Assembly: GCF_009659535.1 (NCBI RefSeq)
Contig: NZ_VJZZ01000022.1
Coordinates: 1 to 64,000, forward strand
DNA length: 64,000 bases
Reading direction: 5' to 3'
Source of the DNA: Aggregicoccus sp. 17bor-14
GTDB taxonomy: Bacteria; Myxococcota; Myxococcia; Myxococcales; Myxococcaceae
The notes beneath the pieces are model-generated. The model made no database searches. It saw only the letters and a list, made by a program, of their open reading frames with translations, and was not told the DNA's origin. A program made the position numbers and the translations under genes. Position 1 is the first letter of the stretch; the number at the start of each line of letters is the position of its first letter. Positions 7,489-16,280 of this stretch are shown here, in pieces.

Positions 7489-8798
7489 GGGCCCACCGCG
7501 GGGCGAGGGCTCGCGCTGCGGTCCTCGCGCCGGCCTCCGGTGAGCAGGCGGTCCATGTGGTCCACGTTGCGCGCGCTCGCGCCGGAGACCTGTCGCACGG
7601 CGCTCTGCGCGAGCTCGCCGAGCGAGGCGATGGTGTCCGGACGGCCAAGCAGCTCGGCGATGACGCGGTAGAGGTGATCCGGGTCGTTCACCTGGATGCC
7701 TCCGCGCCCCACGAGCACCTGCACGCTGTCGTGGAAGTTCTCCATGTGCGGCCCGAAGAGCACGGGGCGGCCCTGGGCCGCAGGCTCCAGGATGTTCTGG
7801 CCTCCGCGCAGGGTGAAGGAGCCGCCCACGAAGACCAGCGTGGCGAGCCGGTACGCGCGGCTGAGCTCGCCGATGGTGTCCAGCACCACCACGGGCGCGC
7901 CCTGCCGGTTCTCCTGCGAGCGAAGGCCCGCCGTCAGCCCCGCCTCCTGCGCGAGCGCGAGGATGCGTCCGGCGCGGTCGATGTAGCGCGGCGCAATGAC
8001 GAGCCGCAGGTCCGGGTGCTGCGCCCGGAGGCGGCGGTAGACCTCGAGGACGTGCTCCTCCTCGCCCTCGTGGGTGCTCCCCGCGATGAGCACGCGCGCC
8101 TCATCGGGGAGGCCGAGCGAGCGCCGCAGGCTCTCGTCGGCCGCGGCCACGTTCGGCACGGTGAGCGCGTCGAACTTGGTGTTGCCCGTCACCCAGACGC
8201 GCTCGAGTGGGGCGCCGAGTCGCAGGACGCGCTCGGCCTCGTCGTCCTCGCGCATGAGGAAGAGGTCGATCTCCCGCAGCGGGTTGCCGATGAGCGAGAA
8301 GAGCGTGCGGTAGCGGCCCAGGTGCGCGGGGCTGAAGCGCCCGTTGGTGAGCGCCACGCGCGCCCCGGAGCGCTTCACGGCGCGGATCAGGTTGGGCCAG
8401 ATCTCGGTGTACTCGAGCACGAGCAGGTCCGGGCGCAGCGCCCGGACGGCCCGGCGCGTCGCGCCCCAGAGATCGTAGGGCGCGTACACCACCACGTCGA
8501 TCTGCTTCGCGAGCCGCTCGCGCGCCATCATGTAGCCCGAGTTCGTGGTCGTGGAGAGCACGATGCGGCAGCCGGGGAAGCGGGCGCGCAGCGGAGCGAA
8601 CATCGGGGAGAGCGCGAGCAGGTCTCCCGCGCTCGCGCCGTGCAGCCAGAGCGTGGGCCCGCTTCCCGCCGGGACGATGCCCGCCGGGTAGAAGCCGAGG
8701 CGCTGCAGCAGGCCGTTGCGCGTCTTGCGGTGCAGCGAGAGCACCGGGAAGAGCAGCGCGAAGAGCACGTAGCTGGCGAGGACGTAGAGGAGGCGCAT
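7485..8798 (-). CDS. waaA: 3-deoxy-D-manno-octulosonic acid (Kdo) transferase
   Basis: A 437-residue GT30 enzyme that transfers Kdo from CMP-Kdo to lipid IVA at the inner membrane. It has an N-terminal membrane anchor (about residues 3-20), STHEGEE, LEYTEIWPN, VFVGGSF and GGQNILEPAAQGRPVLFGP, all family landmarks. Two differences stand out. The catalytic-base motif, usually SVGE, reads SAGD, replacing Glu by Asp. The usual PRHPERF motif reads PRYIDRAG. The overall match and the LPS neighbours still make Kdo transfer the best call. Starts with ATG 27 bases after the PHP gene. Confidence 0.9.
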   Translation of the reverse strand: MRLLYVLASYVLFALLFPVLSLHRKTRNGLLQRLGFYPAGIVPAGSGPTLWLHGASAGDLLALSPMFAPLRARFPGCRIVLSTTTNSGYMMARERLAKQIDVVVYAPYDLWGATRRAVRALRPDLLVLEYTEIWPNLIRAVKRSGARVALTNGRFSPAHLGRYRTLFSLIGNPLREIDLFLMREDDEAERVLRLGAPLERVWVTGNTKFDALTVPNVAAADESLRRSLGLPDEARVLIAGSTHEGEEEHVLEVYRRLRAQHPDLRLVIAPRYIDRAGRILALAQEAGLTAGLRSQENRQGAPVVVLDTIGELSRAYRLATLVFVGGSFTLRGGQNILEPAAQGRPVLFGPHMENFHDSVQVLVGRGGIQVNDPDHLYRVIAELLGRPDTIASLGELAQSAVRQVSGASARNVDHMDRLLTGGRREDRSASPRPAVGP

Positions 8799-8825
8799 GG
8801 CGCGGGCGGGGTTGGGGCTGCTCTA

Positions 8826-9980
8826 TCAGATGCCCGCGGCGCGCGGCAGCACCTGCACGGGGCTGGGGACGAGCCACGGGCGCCACTCGCGTCCCCACAG
8901 CCGTCCGGGGCCGAGCACCCAGACCTCCACCTGCACCGCGCCGGGGCCGCTGAGCTGCACGCTGCGGCCGTCCGCCAGGAGCCTCCCCTGCCCCCACACC
9001 CGCACGCGCACCTGCTCGGGCGGCAGCGGGGGCAGGCGCACGCGCAGCACGTCGCCTGCGTGCGCGCGGCGGGCCCCGGGACCCGAGGCAGCGAGCCCCT
9101 CGAGCGCGAAGTCGGGGGGCTCGCCCAGCGCGCGGAACGCACACAGCGCGCGGCCAGAGCCGAGCGCCTGCACGACCTGCGAGGCCGCGAGCGCGGGGTC
9201 CGCGGGCAGCTGGCCCCCGGGCGCGGGGACGTAGAGCGCGAAGGTGCGGAAGACGTCCGCGTAGGGAGGAAGGCCGTGGGCGTCGTGGGCGCAGAGTGCG
9301 ACCTGCGGCCCACGCGCCGCGAGCCCGAGCAGCCGCGGGAGTGCGGGCGAGTCCTCGTGCGCGAGCAGGAGCAGGCCGTGCTCGGGGTTGGCGAGGAAGG
9401 CGCCCGCCGCGGGCAGGAGGCGCGCGAAGGGCTCGGCGAGCGCCTCGCGGAAGAGCGAGTCCGCGCTGTACAGCTCGAGCCCCGTCGCACGCGGCGCCCC
9501 CTCCCAGTCGCGCCACGGGTTCTTGCGCTGCACCGGGTGCGCGAGGAAGGCCAGGGCGCCCGCGGCGCGGACCGCGTCGATGCCGCCCTCGCGCGCCGAG
9601 GCATCGAGCGGATGCGGGGCGCCGAGCGCGACGAGGTGGCCGCTGGGCGTGGAGAGCTCGACGCCGGGGACCACCAGCACGCCGTCGACATACGCGGGTG
9701 CAGCGGGCGCGAAGTCGTTGTGGTCCGTCACGACGACGAAGCCGAGCCCCGCGCGCTTCGAAGCAGCGACCACCTCCTGCAGCGTGCCGCGGCCGTCGGA
9801 GCGCAGCGTGTGGACGTGGTAGGCCCCGCGCACCCACGCGCCGGAGGGCCCAGCGGGGGCCAGGACCGGATAGTCCACGGCGCTCGCGCGCAGGCTGAAC
9901 AGGCCCACGTACCCGAGCAGGAGCAGCACCAGGCCGGCGAGGGCCCTCAGCAGGCGGATGGCGAGCGCCGCGGGCCTCAC
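8826..9980 (-). CDS. membrane-anchored PHP-domain phosphoesterase
   Basis: A 384-residue protein with one N-terminal membrane segment (about 8-30) and then a PHP metallo-phosphoesterase domain. HVHTLRSDG at 55-63, VVTDHND, the Glu in VVPGVELST, LAHP and ALCAHDAHG supply the usual metal-binding His/Asp set. The start is GTG at 9980, overlapping the msbA stop (GTGA); no ATG is available. The C-terminal 120 residues look beta-rich. It is placed between msbA and waaA, so a role in periplasmic or cytoplasmic processing of an LPS or lipid phosphate is possible, but the substrate is unknown. Confidence 0.82.
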   Translation of the reverse strand: MRPAALAIRLLRALAGLVLLLLGYVGLFSLRASAVDYPVLAPAGPSGAWVRGAYHVHTLRSDGRGTLQEVVAASKRAGLGFVVVTDHNDFAPAAPAYVDGVLVVPGVELSTPSGHLVALGAPHPLDASAREGGIDAVRAAGALAFLAHPVQRKNPWRDWEGAPRATGLELYSADSLFREALAEPFARLLPAAGAFLANPEHGLLLLAHEDSPALPRLLGLAARGPQVALCAHDAHGLPPYADVFRTFALYVPAPGGQLPADPALAASQVVQALGSGRALCAFRALGEPPDFALEGLAASGPGARRAHAGDVLRVRLPPLPPEQVRVRVWGQGRLLADGRSVQLSGPGAVQVEVWVLGPGRLWGREWRPWLVPSPVQVLPRAAGI

Positions 9981-11758
9981 GCGGCGCTGCCCTCCACCTC
10001 TCCGTGCTGCAGGCGCCAGAGCTGCGCGTAGCGCCGGCCCGCGGCGAGCAGCTGCGCGTGCGTGCCGGACTCGACGATGCGGCCGGCCTCCACCACGTGG
10101 ATGACGTCCGCGTGGACCACGGTGTCCAGCCGGTGGGCGATGACCAGCGCGGTGCGTCCCGGGAGCACCTCGGCGAGCGCCGCCTGCACCTCGCGCTCGC
10201 TCTCCGGGTCCAGGCTGCTCGTCGCCTCGTCCAGCAGCAGCACCGGGGCGCGCGAGAGCACCGCGCGCGCGATGCACAGGCGCTGGCGCTGGCCCCCGCT
10301 CAAGGTCACCCCGCGCTCGCCCACCGGCGTGTCGTAGCCCTGCGGCAGCGCGCGGATGAAGCCGTCGGCGTTCGCCACGCGCGCTGCGGCGACCACCTCC
10401 TCGAGGCTCGCCGTGGGGTGCGCGAAGCGCAGGTTCTCCAGCACCGAGCCCGAGAAGAGCAGCGGCTCCTGGGTGACGAGCGAGAACTGCGCCCGCACGC
10501 TCGCCGCGCGGTAGCGCTCCGCGTCCACGCCGTCCAGCAGCAGCCGGCCCTCCTGCGGGCGCTCGAAGCGCAGCAGCAGCGACGTCACCGTGCTCTTGCC
10601 ACCGCCGCTGGGGCCCACCAGGGCGCTCACCTTGCCGAGCGGCAGCTCGAGGTCCAACCCCTCCAGCGCGCGGCGCGGGCCGTAGGCGAAGTGCACCTGC
10701 TCCAGGCGAACGCCCTGCGAGAGCGCAGGCGCCTGCGTGGCGCCCGCAGCATCCTGGACGGGGTGGCGGCGGTCGAAGAGCGCGAAGAGCCGCTCGCCGG
10801 CCACGCCCGCCACCACACCGTACTGCGTGACCCGGCCCAGCGCCTTCATCGGCTGGTACACGAGCACCAGCGCGGTGAGGAAGGAGAGCAGGTTCTCGGG
10901 GGGCAGCGCGCGGGTGAGCGCCGCCCAGGTGAGCGCGCCAGCGAGCGCGGCGGCGGCGATGATCTCCATCACCCCGGGCACCGCGGCGCGCGCCCAGGCC
11001 GCGCGTACCACCGCCTCCTCGTGGGCGCGCGCGTGGGCGTTGAAGCGCGCGAGCTCCGCCTCCTGCCCGTTGAAGGCCTGGATGGTGCGCAGGCCCCCGA
11101 GCCCCTCGTGCAGCTGGCCCGCGAGCAGGCCGAGCTGGGCCTGGCCCTCGCGCGTGCCCTTGAGCACCGCGCGGGTGAAGCGCGAGGCCGGCAGCAGCGC
11201 GACCGGCAGCACGCAGAGCATCACCAGGCCCAGGCCCGGGCTGAGGCTGAGCGCCACCGCGGAGAGCACCAGGACCTGGAGGGAGTCGCGGATGTACGAG
11301 GCGACGGTGAGGGTGGCGGCGGTCTCCACCGCCTGCGCGTCCGCGGAGAAGTGGCTGAGCAGATCCCCCGCGCGCTCGCGAGAGAGCTGCGTGGGCGAGA
11401 GCGCGGTGAGGTGCACGAAGAGCTCGCGCCGCAGGTCCATCACCACGCGCTGGCCGAAGAGGCCCGCGAAGTAGAACTGCCCGAGGTAGCTCGCGCCCTT
11501 GATCAGCGCGAGCACGATGACGGCGAAGGGCATGCCCCACAGGGCCTGCTCGCGGCTGAGGCTCGAGAGCCAGGGCACGTGGTGGGTGCCGCCGAAGCCG
11601 CCCTCCCCTCCCGAGAGCAGGAAGCGCAGGGCCGGGCCCATCAGGTACGCGTAGGCCCCGGTGGCGAGCCCGAGGATGCCCATGAAGAGAAAGGCGAGCG
11701 CGAGCAGCCCCAGGTGGGGGCGGCCGAAGCGCGCGAGCCTCAGGTAGGTCTGGAGCAC
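9977..11758 (-). CDS. msbA: MsbA-type lipid A export ABC transporter
   Basis: A 593-residue half-transporter with six membrane helices and an ATPase domain: Walker A GPSGGGKST (382-390), Q-loop VTQEPLLF, signature LSGGQ (486-490), Walker B LLLDE (507-511), and the H-loop His in IAHRLDT. The family flips lipid A-core or lipids across the inner membrane. MsbA is favoured over other exporters because the gene is co-transcribed with waaA, lpxK and heptose genes. The start is GTG at 11758, one base after the stop of the upstream regulator gene. Confidence 0.88.
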   Translation of the reverse strand: MLQTYLRLARFGRPHLGLLALAFLFMGILGLATGAYAYLMGPALRFLLSGGEGGFGGTHHVPWLSSLSREQALWGMPFAVIVLALIKGASYLGQFYFAGLFGQRVVMDLRRELFVHLTALSPTQLSRERAGDLLSHFSADAQAVETAATLTVASYIRDSLQVLVLSAVALSLSPGLGLVMLCVLPVALLPASRFTRAVLKGTREGQAQLGLLAGQLHEGLGGLRTIQAFNGQEAELARFNAHARAHEEAVVRAAWARAAVPGVMEIIAAAALAGALTWAALTRALPPENLLSFLTALVLVYQPMKALGRVTQYGVVAGVAGERLFALFDRRHPVQDAAGATQAPALSQGVRLEQVHFAYGPRRALEGLDLELPLGKVSALVGPSGGGKSTVTSLLLRFERPQEGRLLLDGVDAERYRAASVRAQFSLVTQEPLLFSGSVLENLRFAHPTASLEEVVAAARVANADGFIRALPQGYDTPVGERGVTLSGGQRQRLCIARAVLSRAPVLLLDEATSSLDPESEREVQAALAEVLPGRTALVIAHRLDTVVHADVIHVVEAGRIVESGTHAQLLAAGRRYAQLWRLQHGEVEGSAA

Positions 11759-11759
11759 C

Positions 11760-13646
11760 CTACCGACCTATCTTGCGCAGGGCCGCCTTGGCCAGCTGCG
11801 AATACGGGTTGAGCTCGAGCACCTTGAGCAGCTTGCGCCGCGCGCTCGAGGCCTCGCCGCCGTCCGTGTCCACGATGGCCGAGATGATGTGCGCGCGCTC
11901 GAGGTAGGGGTTGAGTGCGAGCGCGCGCTTGAGCACGCGCTGGGCAGAGCGGGCGCGCTCCTCGCGCGCGCCCTCACCGGCGAGGTACGTGGCCCAGGCG
12001 AGGTGCGAGTAGTACTCGGGCTCGCGCGGGTTGAGCGCCACGGCCTCCTCGAAGAGCTGGCGCGCCGAGCGCGGGTCGCGGCGCTTGAGGGCGGCCTCTC
12101 CCTTGCGAAGCAAGATCTCCGCGTCCACGTTCACCGCGGTGACGCGCCCCACGTCCAGCCGGGAGAAGAGATACTGCAGGTAGGCCTTGCGCTTCTCCTC
12201 CACCGAGAGGACCCGGTAGGAGGCCGCGAGGCGGTCCTGCACGCTGTCGAGCAGGTCCTGCAGCTCCGAGGTGTCGTGCTCGGGGTAGGAGTCCGGATGG
12301 AAGCGCGCGGCGACCTCGTGGTAGGCGCGCTCCACGTCCTCGGTGTCCGCGGTGATGTCCAGCCCGAGGCCGTGGAAGTAGCTGCCGGTGATGATGCGCA
12401 CCGCGGCCTCGCGCAGCGACGCGGCAGTGTCCGCGGGCAGCGGCTTGCGGCGCCGGGGCGCGATGATGTCCGCGCCCACCGGCCCCATCGTGGAAGGGCC
12501 CTCGGTCACCGGCTCGCGCGAGAAGCGCACGCCGCCGGTGAGCTTCAGCAGCCACAGCAGCGAGTAGCCGCGGCGCAGGTCACCGCGCCCGTGCGCCAGC
12601 AGGTCACGCAGCGCGATGCGGCCGTTGAACTGCATCGCGACCTTGAGGTCATCCGTGTCCAGCGCGAGCGCCGTCAGGTCCGCGCCGAAGGCGGCCGTGC
12701 GCACCGGGAACTCCGCGAGGTGCGGGCGCAGGGAGGCGGCGAGCGTGCGGACGGGGAAGGCGCGGCGCGCACCGTCGAGGAGGGGGGCGAGCGCGGGCAG
12801 CTCCACGCGGGCCACGTCCGCGAGGAACTCGTCGCCGGCGTAGAAGGCGTAGCGGCCCTCGCGCATGCCCAGCACCTGGGCCACGCGGTCGCGGGTGTAG
12901 TCGCGCAGCAAGTGCAGCAGCACCTCGCCGGCGGCCTCCACGCCGGCCTCGGCGAGCGCCGCGCCCACCCGCAGGCCCGAGGCGAGCGCCTGCGTGAGCC
13001 GGTCTCCCTGCGCCTCGGTGAGCTTGCCGCGCTCGACGAGGAAGCGCGGAAGCGCGTCCTGGCGTGCGGTGGACTCGTAGCCCACCGGGCTGCCGTGGGC
13101 GAAGTAGATGCGGCGCGAGAGGTCCCCGCGCGCCACGGCGAGGATGCCGTCGCGGCGCAGGCGGTAGGTGGAGTGCAGCAGCGCCGGCAGCGGGAAGCCC
13201 TTGAGCTCGCCCGAGGCCACCGGGGGCCGCCCCAGCGTGGCGAGCGCGCCGCGCGCAGGCGCGCCCTGGCTCGCGCGGGCCGTGGTGACGAGCGACTCGA
13301 GCTTGGCCACCAGCTCGCCGGGGCGCAGCGGGTCCGCGAGGTAGCCGTTGGCCTTGAGGTCGAGCACGGCGGCGACGCCGCGGGCCTTGCCGAGGTGCCC
13401 CTTGTCGATGACGAGCAGCGGCACGCGCGCGCCCTGCTCGCTCGCGCGCAGGAGCGGCCCGAGGTGCGCCCCCTGCAGGCGCGGGAAGTCCACCGCGACG
13501 ACGACGGCGTCGGGGTTCTCGGCGACGAAGTGCTCGAGCGCGGCGCCCGGCTCGCCCACGCCGCGCACGGAGTGCCCCGCCTGGGACAGCAGTCCGATGA
13601 GGTGCTCCAGCGTGGGGCGGTGGTGCTCGGCGATCAGCAGCTTCAT
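11760..13646 (-). CDS. receiver-like / DUF4388 / J-domain-like / TPR protein
   Basis: A 628-residue multidomain protein of unrecognised specific function. Residues 1-120 resemble a response-regulator receiver with a candidate phospho-Asp at D53, but the usual acidic pair near residue 8 reads AEHH. Residues 146-350 contain DUF4388 (PATAN) segments, GELKGFPLPALLHSTYRL and RIYFAHGSPVG. Residues 425-495 resemble a DnaJ J domain with HPD at 450-452. TPR-like helices with ALNP repeats fill 505-628. It heads the LPS gene run, one base before msbA, and is divergent from lpxB. A regulatory or scaffold role in envelope assembly is inference. Confidence 0.8.
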   Translation of the reverse strand: MKLLIAEHHRPTLEHLIGLLSQAGHSVRGVGEPGAALEHFVAENPDAVVVAVDFPRLQGAHLGPLLRASEQGARVPLLVIDKGHLGKARGVAAVLDLKANGYLADPLRPGELVAKLESLVTTARASQGAPARGALATLGRPPVASGELKGFPLPALLHSTYRLRRDGILAVARGDLSRRIYFAHGSPVGYESTARQDALPRFLVERGKLTEAQGDRLTQALASGLRVGAALAEAGVEAAGEVLLHLLRDYTRDRVAQVLGMREGRYAFYAGDEFLADVARVELPALAPLLDGARRAFPVRTLAASLRPHLAEFPVRTAAFGADLTALALDTDDLKVAMQFNGRIALRDLLAHGRGDLRRGYSLLWLLKLTGGVRFSREPVTEGPSTMGPVGADIIAPRRRKPLPADTAASLREAAVRIITGSYFHGLGLDITADTEDVERAYHEVAARFHPDSYPEHDTSELQDLLDSVQDRLAASYRVLSVEEKRKAYLQYLFSRLDVGRVTAVNVDAEILLRKGEAALKRRDPRSARQLFEEAVALNPREPEYYSHLAWATYLAGEGAREERARSAQRVLKRALALNPYLERAHIISAIVDTDGGEASSARRKLLKVLELNPYSQLAKAALRKIGR

Positions 13647-13669
13647 GAAGACTTCACGGGGAGCATCGG

Positions 13670-13699
13670 AGTGTAGACGCTGTTTGGGCGTCGTTGCAG
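13670..13699 (-). promoter_or_regulatory. candidate promoter for the leftward LPS operon
   Basis: Minus strand: -35 CTGCAA (13694-13699), 18-base spacer, -10 TACACT (13670-13675), ending 24 bases before the start of the receiver/J-domain gene. The -10 box is good and the -35 box weak. It lies in the 84-base gap to the divergent lpxB; I find no equally convincing rightward promoter there. Confidence 0.4.
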
Positions 13700-13730
13700 C
13701 GCAGCATTCAGTTACCATGCCGGCCCTCTC

Positions 13731-14891
13731 ATGGCTGCTCCCTCTCAGATCCTCGTCGTGTGCGGCGAGGCCTCCGGTGACGCCCACGCTGCCGAGCTGG
13801 TGGCCGCGCTGCAGGAACGGCGCCCCGAGCTGACCTTCTTCGGCATGGGTGGTTCCCGACTCGGGGCGCGCGGCGTGGAGCTGCTCTACGGGGCGCACGA
13901 GGTGTCGGTGATGGGTATCACCGAGGTGCTGCCGAAGATCCCCCGCATCCTGCAGGTGATGCGCGGGCTCGCCGAGGCGGCGGCCGAGCGCCGTCCCGCC
14001 TGCGCCATCCTCGTGGACATCCCGGACTTCAACCTGCGGCTCGCGGCGAAGCTGAAGGCCCTCGGGATTCCGGTCGTCTACTACGTGTCCCCGATGATCT
14101 GGGCCTGGCGCCGGGGGCGCGTGAAGACGATCGCCCGCCTGGTCGACCGGATGCTCTGCATCCTCCCCTTCGAGGAGGCCTTCTACCGGGAGGCCGGAGT
14201 GAGCGCGCGGTACGTGGGCAGCCCCGTGCTCGAGCAGGTGCCGGCGCCGGCGAGCGCCGGCGAGTTCCGCGAGCGGTTGGGCCTGACCCAGGCGCCCACG
14301 CTCGCCCTGCTGCCCGGCAGCCGGATGAGCGAGATCCGCCGCATCCTGCCGGCCATGGTGGGTGCGGCGCGCACGCTGGTTCAGGAGCGACCCGGGCTGC
14401 AGGTGGTGGTGCCGGTGGCACCCACCGTGGCGCGCGAGGAGATCCTCCAGCGCTTCGAGGGCAGCGGCGTGACCCCGGTGCTGGTGGAGGGCCGGGCGCC
14501 GGAGGTGGTGGGCGCGAGCGACGCGGCAATCGTGGCCTCGGGCACCGCGGTGCTCGAGGCGGGCCTGATGCAGCGGCCGCTGGTGGTGGTCTACCGCGTG
14601 TCGCTCATCACCTACTGGGTGGGGCGCATGCTGCTCAAGGTCGCGCACGTGGCGCTGGTGAACCTGCTGGCCGGCCGGCGGCTGGTGCCGGAGCTGCTGC
14701 AGGGGGACATGACGCCCGAGCGCATCGCGGGCGAGGTGCGGCAGGTGTGGATGCCGGGCGCGCCGCGCGAGCAGATGCTGCAGGGGCTCGCCGAGGTGCG
14801 GGGCACGCTGGGCAGCGTGGGCGCCGCGCACCGGGCGGCCGACGCGGTGCTGGAGCTGCTGCCTCCGGCGCCCGCCGCGCTGCCAGAATAG
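13731..14891 (+). CDS. lpxB: lipid-A-disaccharide synthase
   Basis: A 386-residue peripheral membrane GT19 enzyme that joins UDP-2,3-diacylglucosamine and lipid X into the lipid A disaccharide. Landmarks are VVCGEASGDAHAAEL near residues 9-23, FGMGGSRL, VDIPDFNLRLA, YVSPMIWAWRRGR, LLPGSRMSEIRR and ASGTAVLEA. It is the first gene of a short plus-strand group, divergent from the main minus-strand LPS run, an unlinked arrangement compared with the lpxD-fabZ-lpxA-lpxB order of many Gram-negatives. Confidence 0.97.
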   Translation: MAAPSQILVVCGEASGDAHAAELVAALQERRPELTFFGMGGSRLGARGVELLYGAHEVSVMGITEVLPKIPRILQVMRGLAEAAAERRPACAILVDIPDFNLRLAAKLKALGIPVVYYVSPMIWAWRRGRVKTIARLVDRMLCILPFEEAFYREAGVSARYVGSPVLEQVPAPASAGEFRERLGLTQAPTLALLPGSRMSEIRRILPAMVGAARTLVQERPGLQVVVPVAPTVAREEILQRFEGSGVTPVLVEGRAPEVVGASDAAIVASGTAVLEAGLMQRPLVVVYRVSLITYWVGRMLLKVAHVALVNLLAGRRLVPELLQGDMTPERIAGEVRQVWMPGAPREQMLQGLAEVRGTLGSVGAAHRAADAVLELLPPAPAALPE

Positions 14892-14931
14892 GAAGAGCGG
14901 GGCGGCCCGCTTCTGCTATGTCCGGACGTCG

Positions 14932-15636
14932 ATGAATCCTGCCCTGGTCTGCATCCCCACCTACAACGAGCGCGAGAACCTGGAGCCGATCGTGAGAGCC
15001 GTGCTCGCCGCGGACCCTCGCGTGGACATCCTCGTGGTGGACGACAACTCGCCGGACGGCACCGGGCAGGTGGCGGACGCGCTCGCCGCGGAGCTGCCGC
15101 GCGTGCGCGTGCTGCACCGCGAGAAGAAGCAGGGGCTGGGCCGGGCCTACCTCCACGCGTTCCGCTGGGCGCTCGCCGAGCCGTACGCGTACGTCATCGA
15201 GATGGATGCGGACTTCAGCCACGACCCGCGCTACCTGCCCACGCTGCTGGACACGGCGATGGCGGGCGCGGACCTGGTGCTGGGCAGCCGCTACGTGCCG
15301 GGGGGCGGCACGGTGAACTGGGGCGTGGGCCGCAAGCTGCTCAGCCGCGGCGGCTCGCTCTACGCGCGCTCCATCCTCGGCGTGCGGGTGCGCGACCTCA
15401 CGGGCGGCTTCAAGTGCTTCTCGCGGCGGGTGCTCGAGGCGCTGGACCTGGATGCGGTGGGCAGCAGCGGGTACGGCTTCCAGATCGAGCTCACGTACCG
15501 CACGCTGCGCAAGGGCTTCCGGGTGCAGGAGGTGCCGATCGTGTTCGAGGACCGGCGGGTCGGGAAGTCGAAGATGAGCCGGCGCATCTTCCTCGAGGCG
15601 CTGACCATGGTGTGGAAGCTGCGCCTGACGGTGTGA
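14932..15636 (+). CDS. polyprenol-phosphate mannosyltransferase (DPM1-like GT2)
   Basis: A 234-residue soluble GT2 enzyme. PTYNERENL (about 9-17), VDDNSPDGTG, KQGLGRAYLHAF and the DxD-type EMDADFSHDP are characteristic of dolichol/polyprenol-phosphate mannose synthases, which move a sugar from a GDP- or UDP-sugar to a membrane polyprenol phosphate. GSRYVPGGG and DLTGGFKCFSRR complete the family pattern. It has no C-terminal membrane domain, so it is the short, DPM1-type form. It starts 40 bases after lpxB and is followed by marC after five bases. Sugar identity is inferred only from the family. Confidence 0.9.
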   Translation: MNPALVCIPTYNERENLEPIVRAVLAADPRVDILVVDDNSPDGTGQVADALAAELPRVRVLHREKKQGLGRAYLHAFRWALAEPYAYVIEMDADFSHDPRYLPTLLDTAMAGADLVLGSRYVPGGGTVNWGVGRKLLSRGGSLYARSILGVRVRDLTGGFKCFSRRVLEALDLDAVGSSGYGFQIELTYRTLRKGFRVQEVPIVFEDRRVGKSKMSRRIFLEALTMVWKLRLTV

Positions 15637-15641
15637 GCTCC

Positions 15642-16271
15642 ATGTCCGAGTACGTCTCCCTCTTCCTGGTCTCGCTCTCGGCGGTGTTCTTCGTCGTGGA
15701 CCCCATCGGCGTGGTGCCGCTGTTCCTCGCGATGACGGCGAACGACCCGCGCGAGAAGATCCGCCGCACGGCGGCGCGCGCGTGCCTGGTGGCCGGCGGG
15801 CTGATCCTCTTCTTCGCCCTCTTCGGCGGCATCATCTTCAAGGTCTTCTCGGTGTCGCTCGGGGCCTTCCGCGTGGCCGGCGGCATCCTGCTGCTCATCA
15901 CCGCGCTGGACATGCTGCGCGCGCGCACCTCCGAGACGCGCACCACGCCGGGCGAGACGCTCGCGGGCGCCGGCAAGGAGGACATCGCGATCGTGCCGCT
16001 GGCGATGCCGCTGCTCGCGGGGCCGGGCGCCATCGCCACCGTGATGGTGCTGATGGCCAAGGGCCGCACGCTGGCGAGCGCCATCCCGGTGCTGCTCGCG
16101 GTGGTGCTCACCTTCCTCTCGGCCTACGTCATCCTGCGCGCCGCGGGGCTGGTGCAGCGGGTGCTGGGCCAGTCCGGCGTGGCCATCCTCGAGCGCGTGA
16201 TGGGGCTCATCCTCGCCGCCATCGCCGTGCAGTTCATGGCGGACGGCGCGCGCGAGCTGATGGGACTCTAG
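15642..16271 (+). CDS. MarC family integral membrane protein
   Basis: A 209-residue protein with about six membrane helices and the MarC family motifs VVDPIGVVPLFLAMT near the N terminus, FRVAGGILLLITALDML in the middle, and VPLAMPLLAGPGAIATVMVL. Early claims of a multidrug role for MarC were withdrawn; the family function is unknown. The start ATG at 15642 is chosen, five bases after the mannosyltransferase stop, rejecting a longer out-of-family extension that overlaps that gene. It converges with the minus-strand lipoprotein gene across nine bases, with no visible terminator. Confidence 0.92.
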   Translation: MSEYVSLFLVSLSAVFFVVDPIGVVPLFLAMTANDPREKIRRTAARACLVAGGLILFFALFGGIIFKVFSVSLGAFRVAGGILLLITALDMLRARTSETRTTPGETLAGAGKEDIAIVPLAMPLLAGPGAIATVMVLMAKGRTLASAIPVLLAVVLTFLSAYVILRAAGLVQRVLGQSGVAILERVMGLILAAIAVQFMADGARELMGL

Positions 16272-16280
16272 GCGCCGGCG

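Noticed and set aside
11760-14831. Possible extension of the receiver/J-domain gene by about 395 codons upstream
   Set aside because: The extra part lies antisense to lpxB and has no family similarity; the ATG at 13646 gives a clean receiver-like start.
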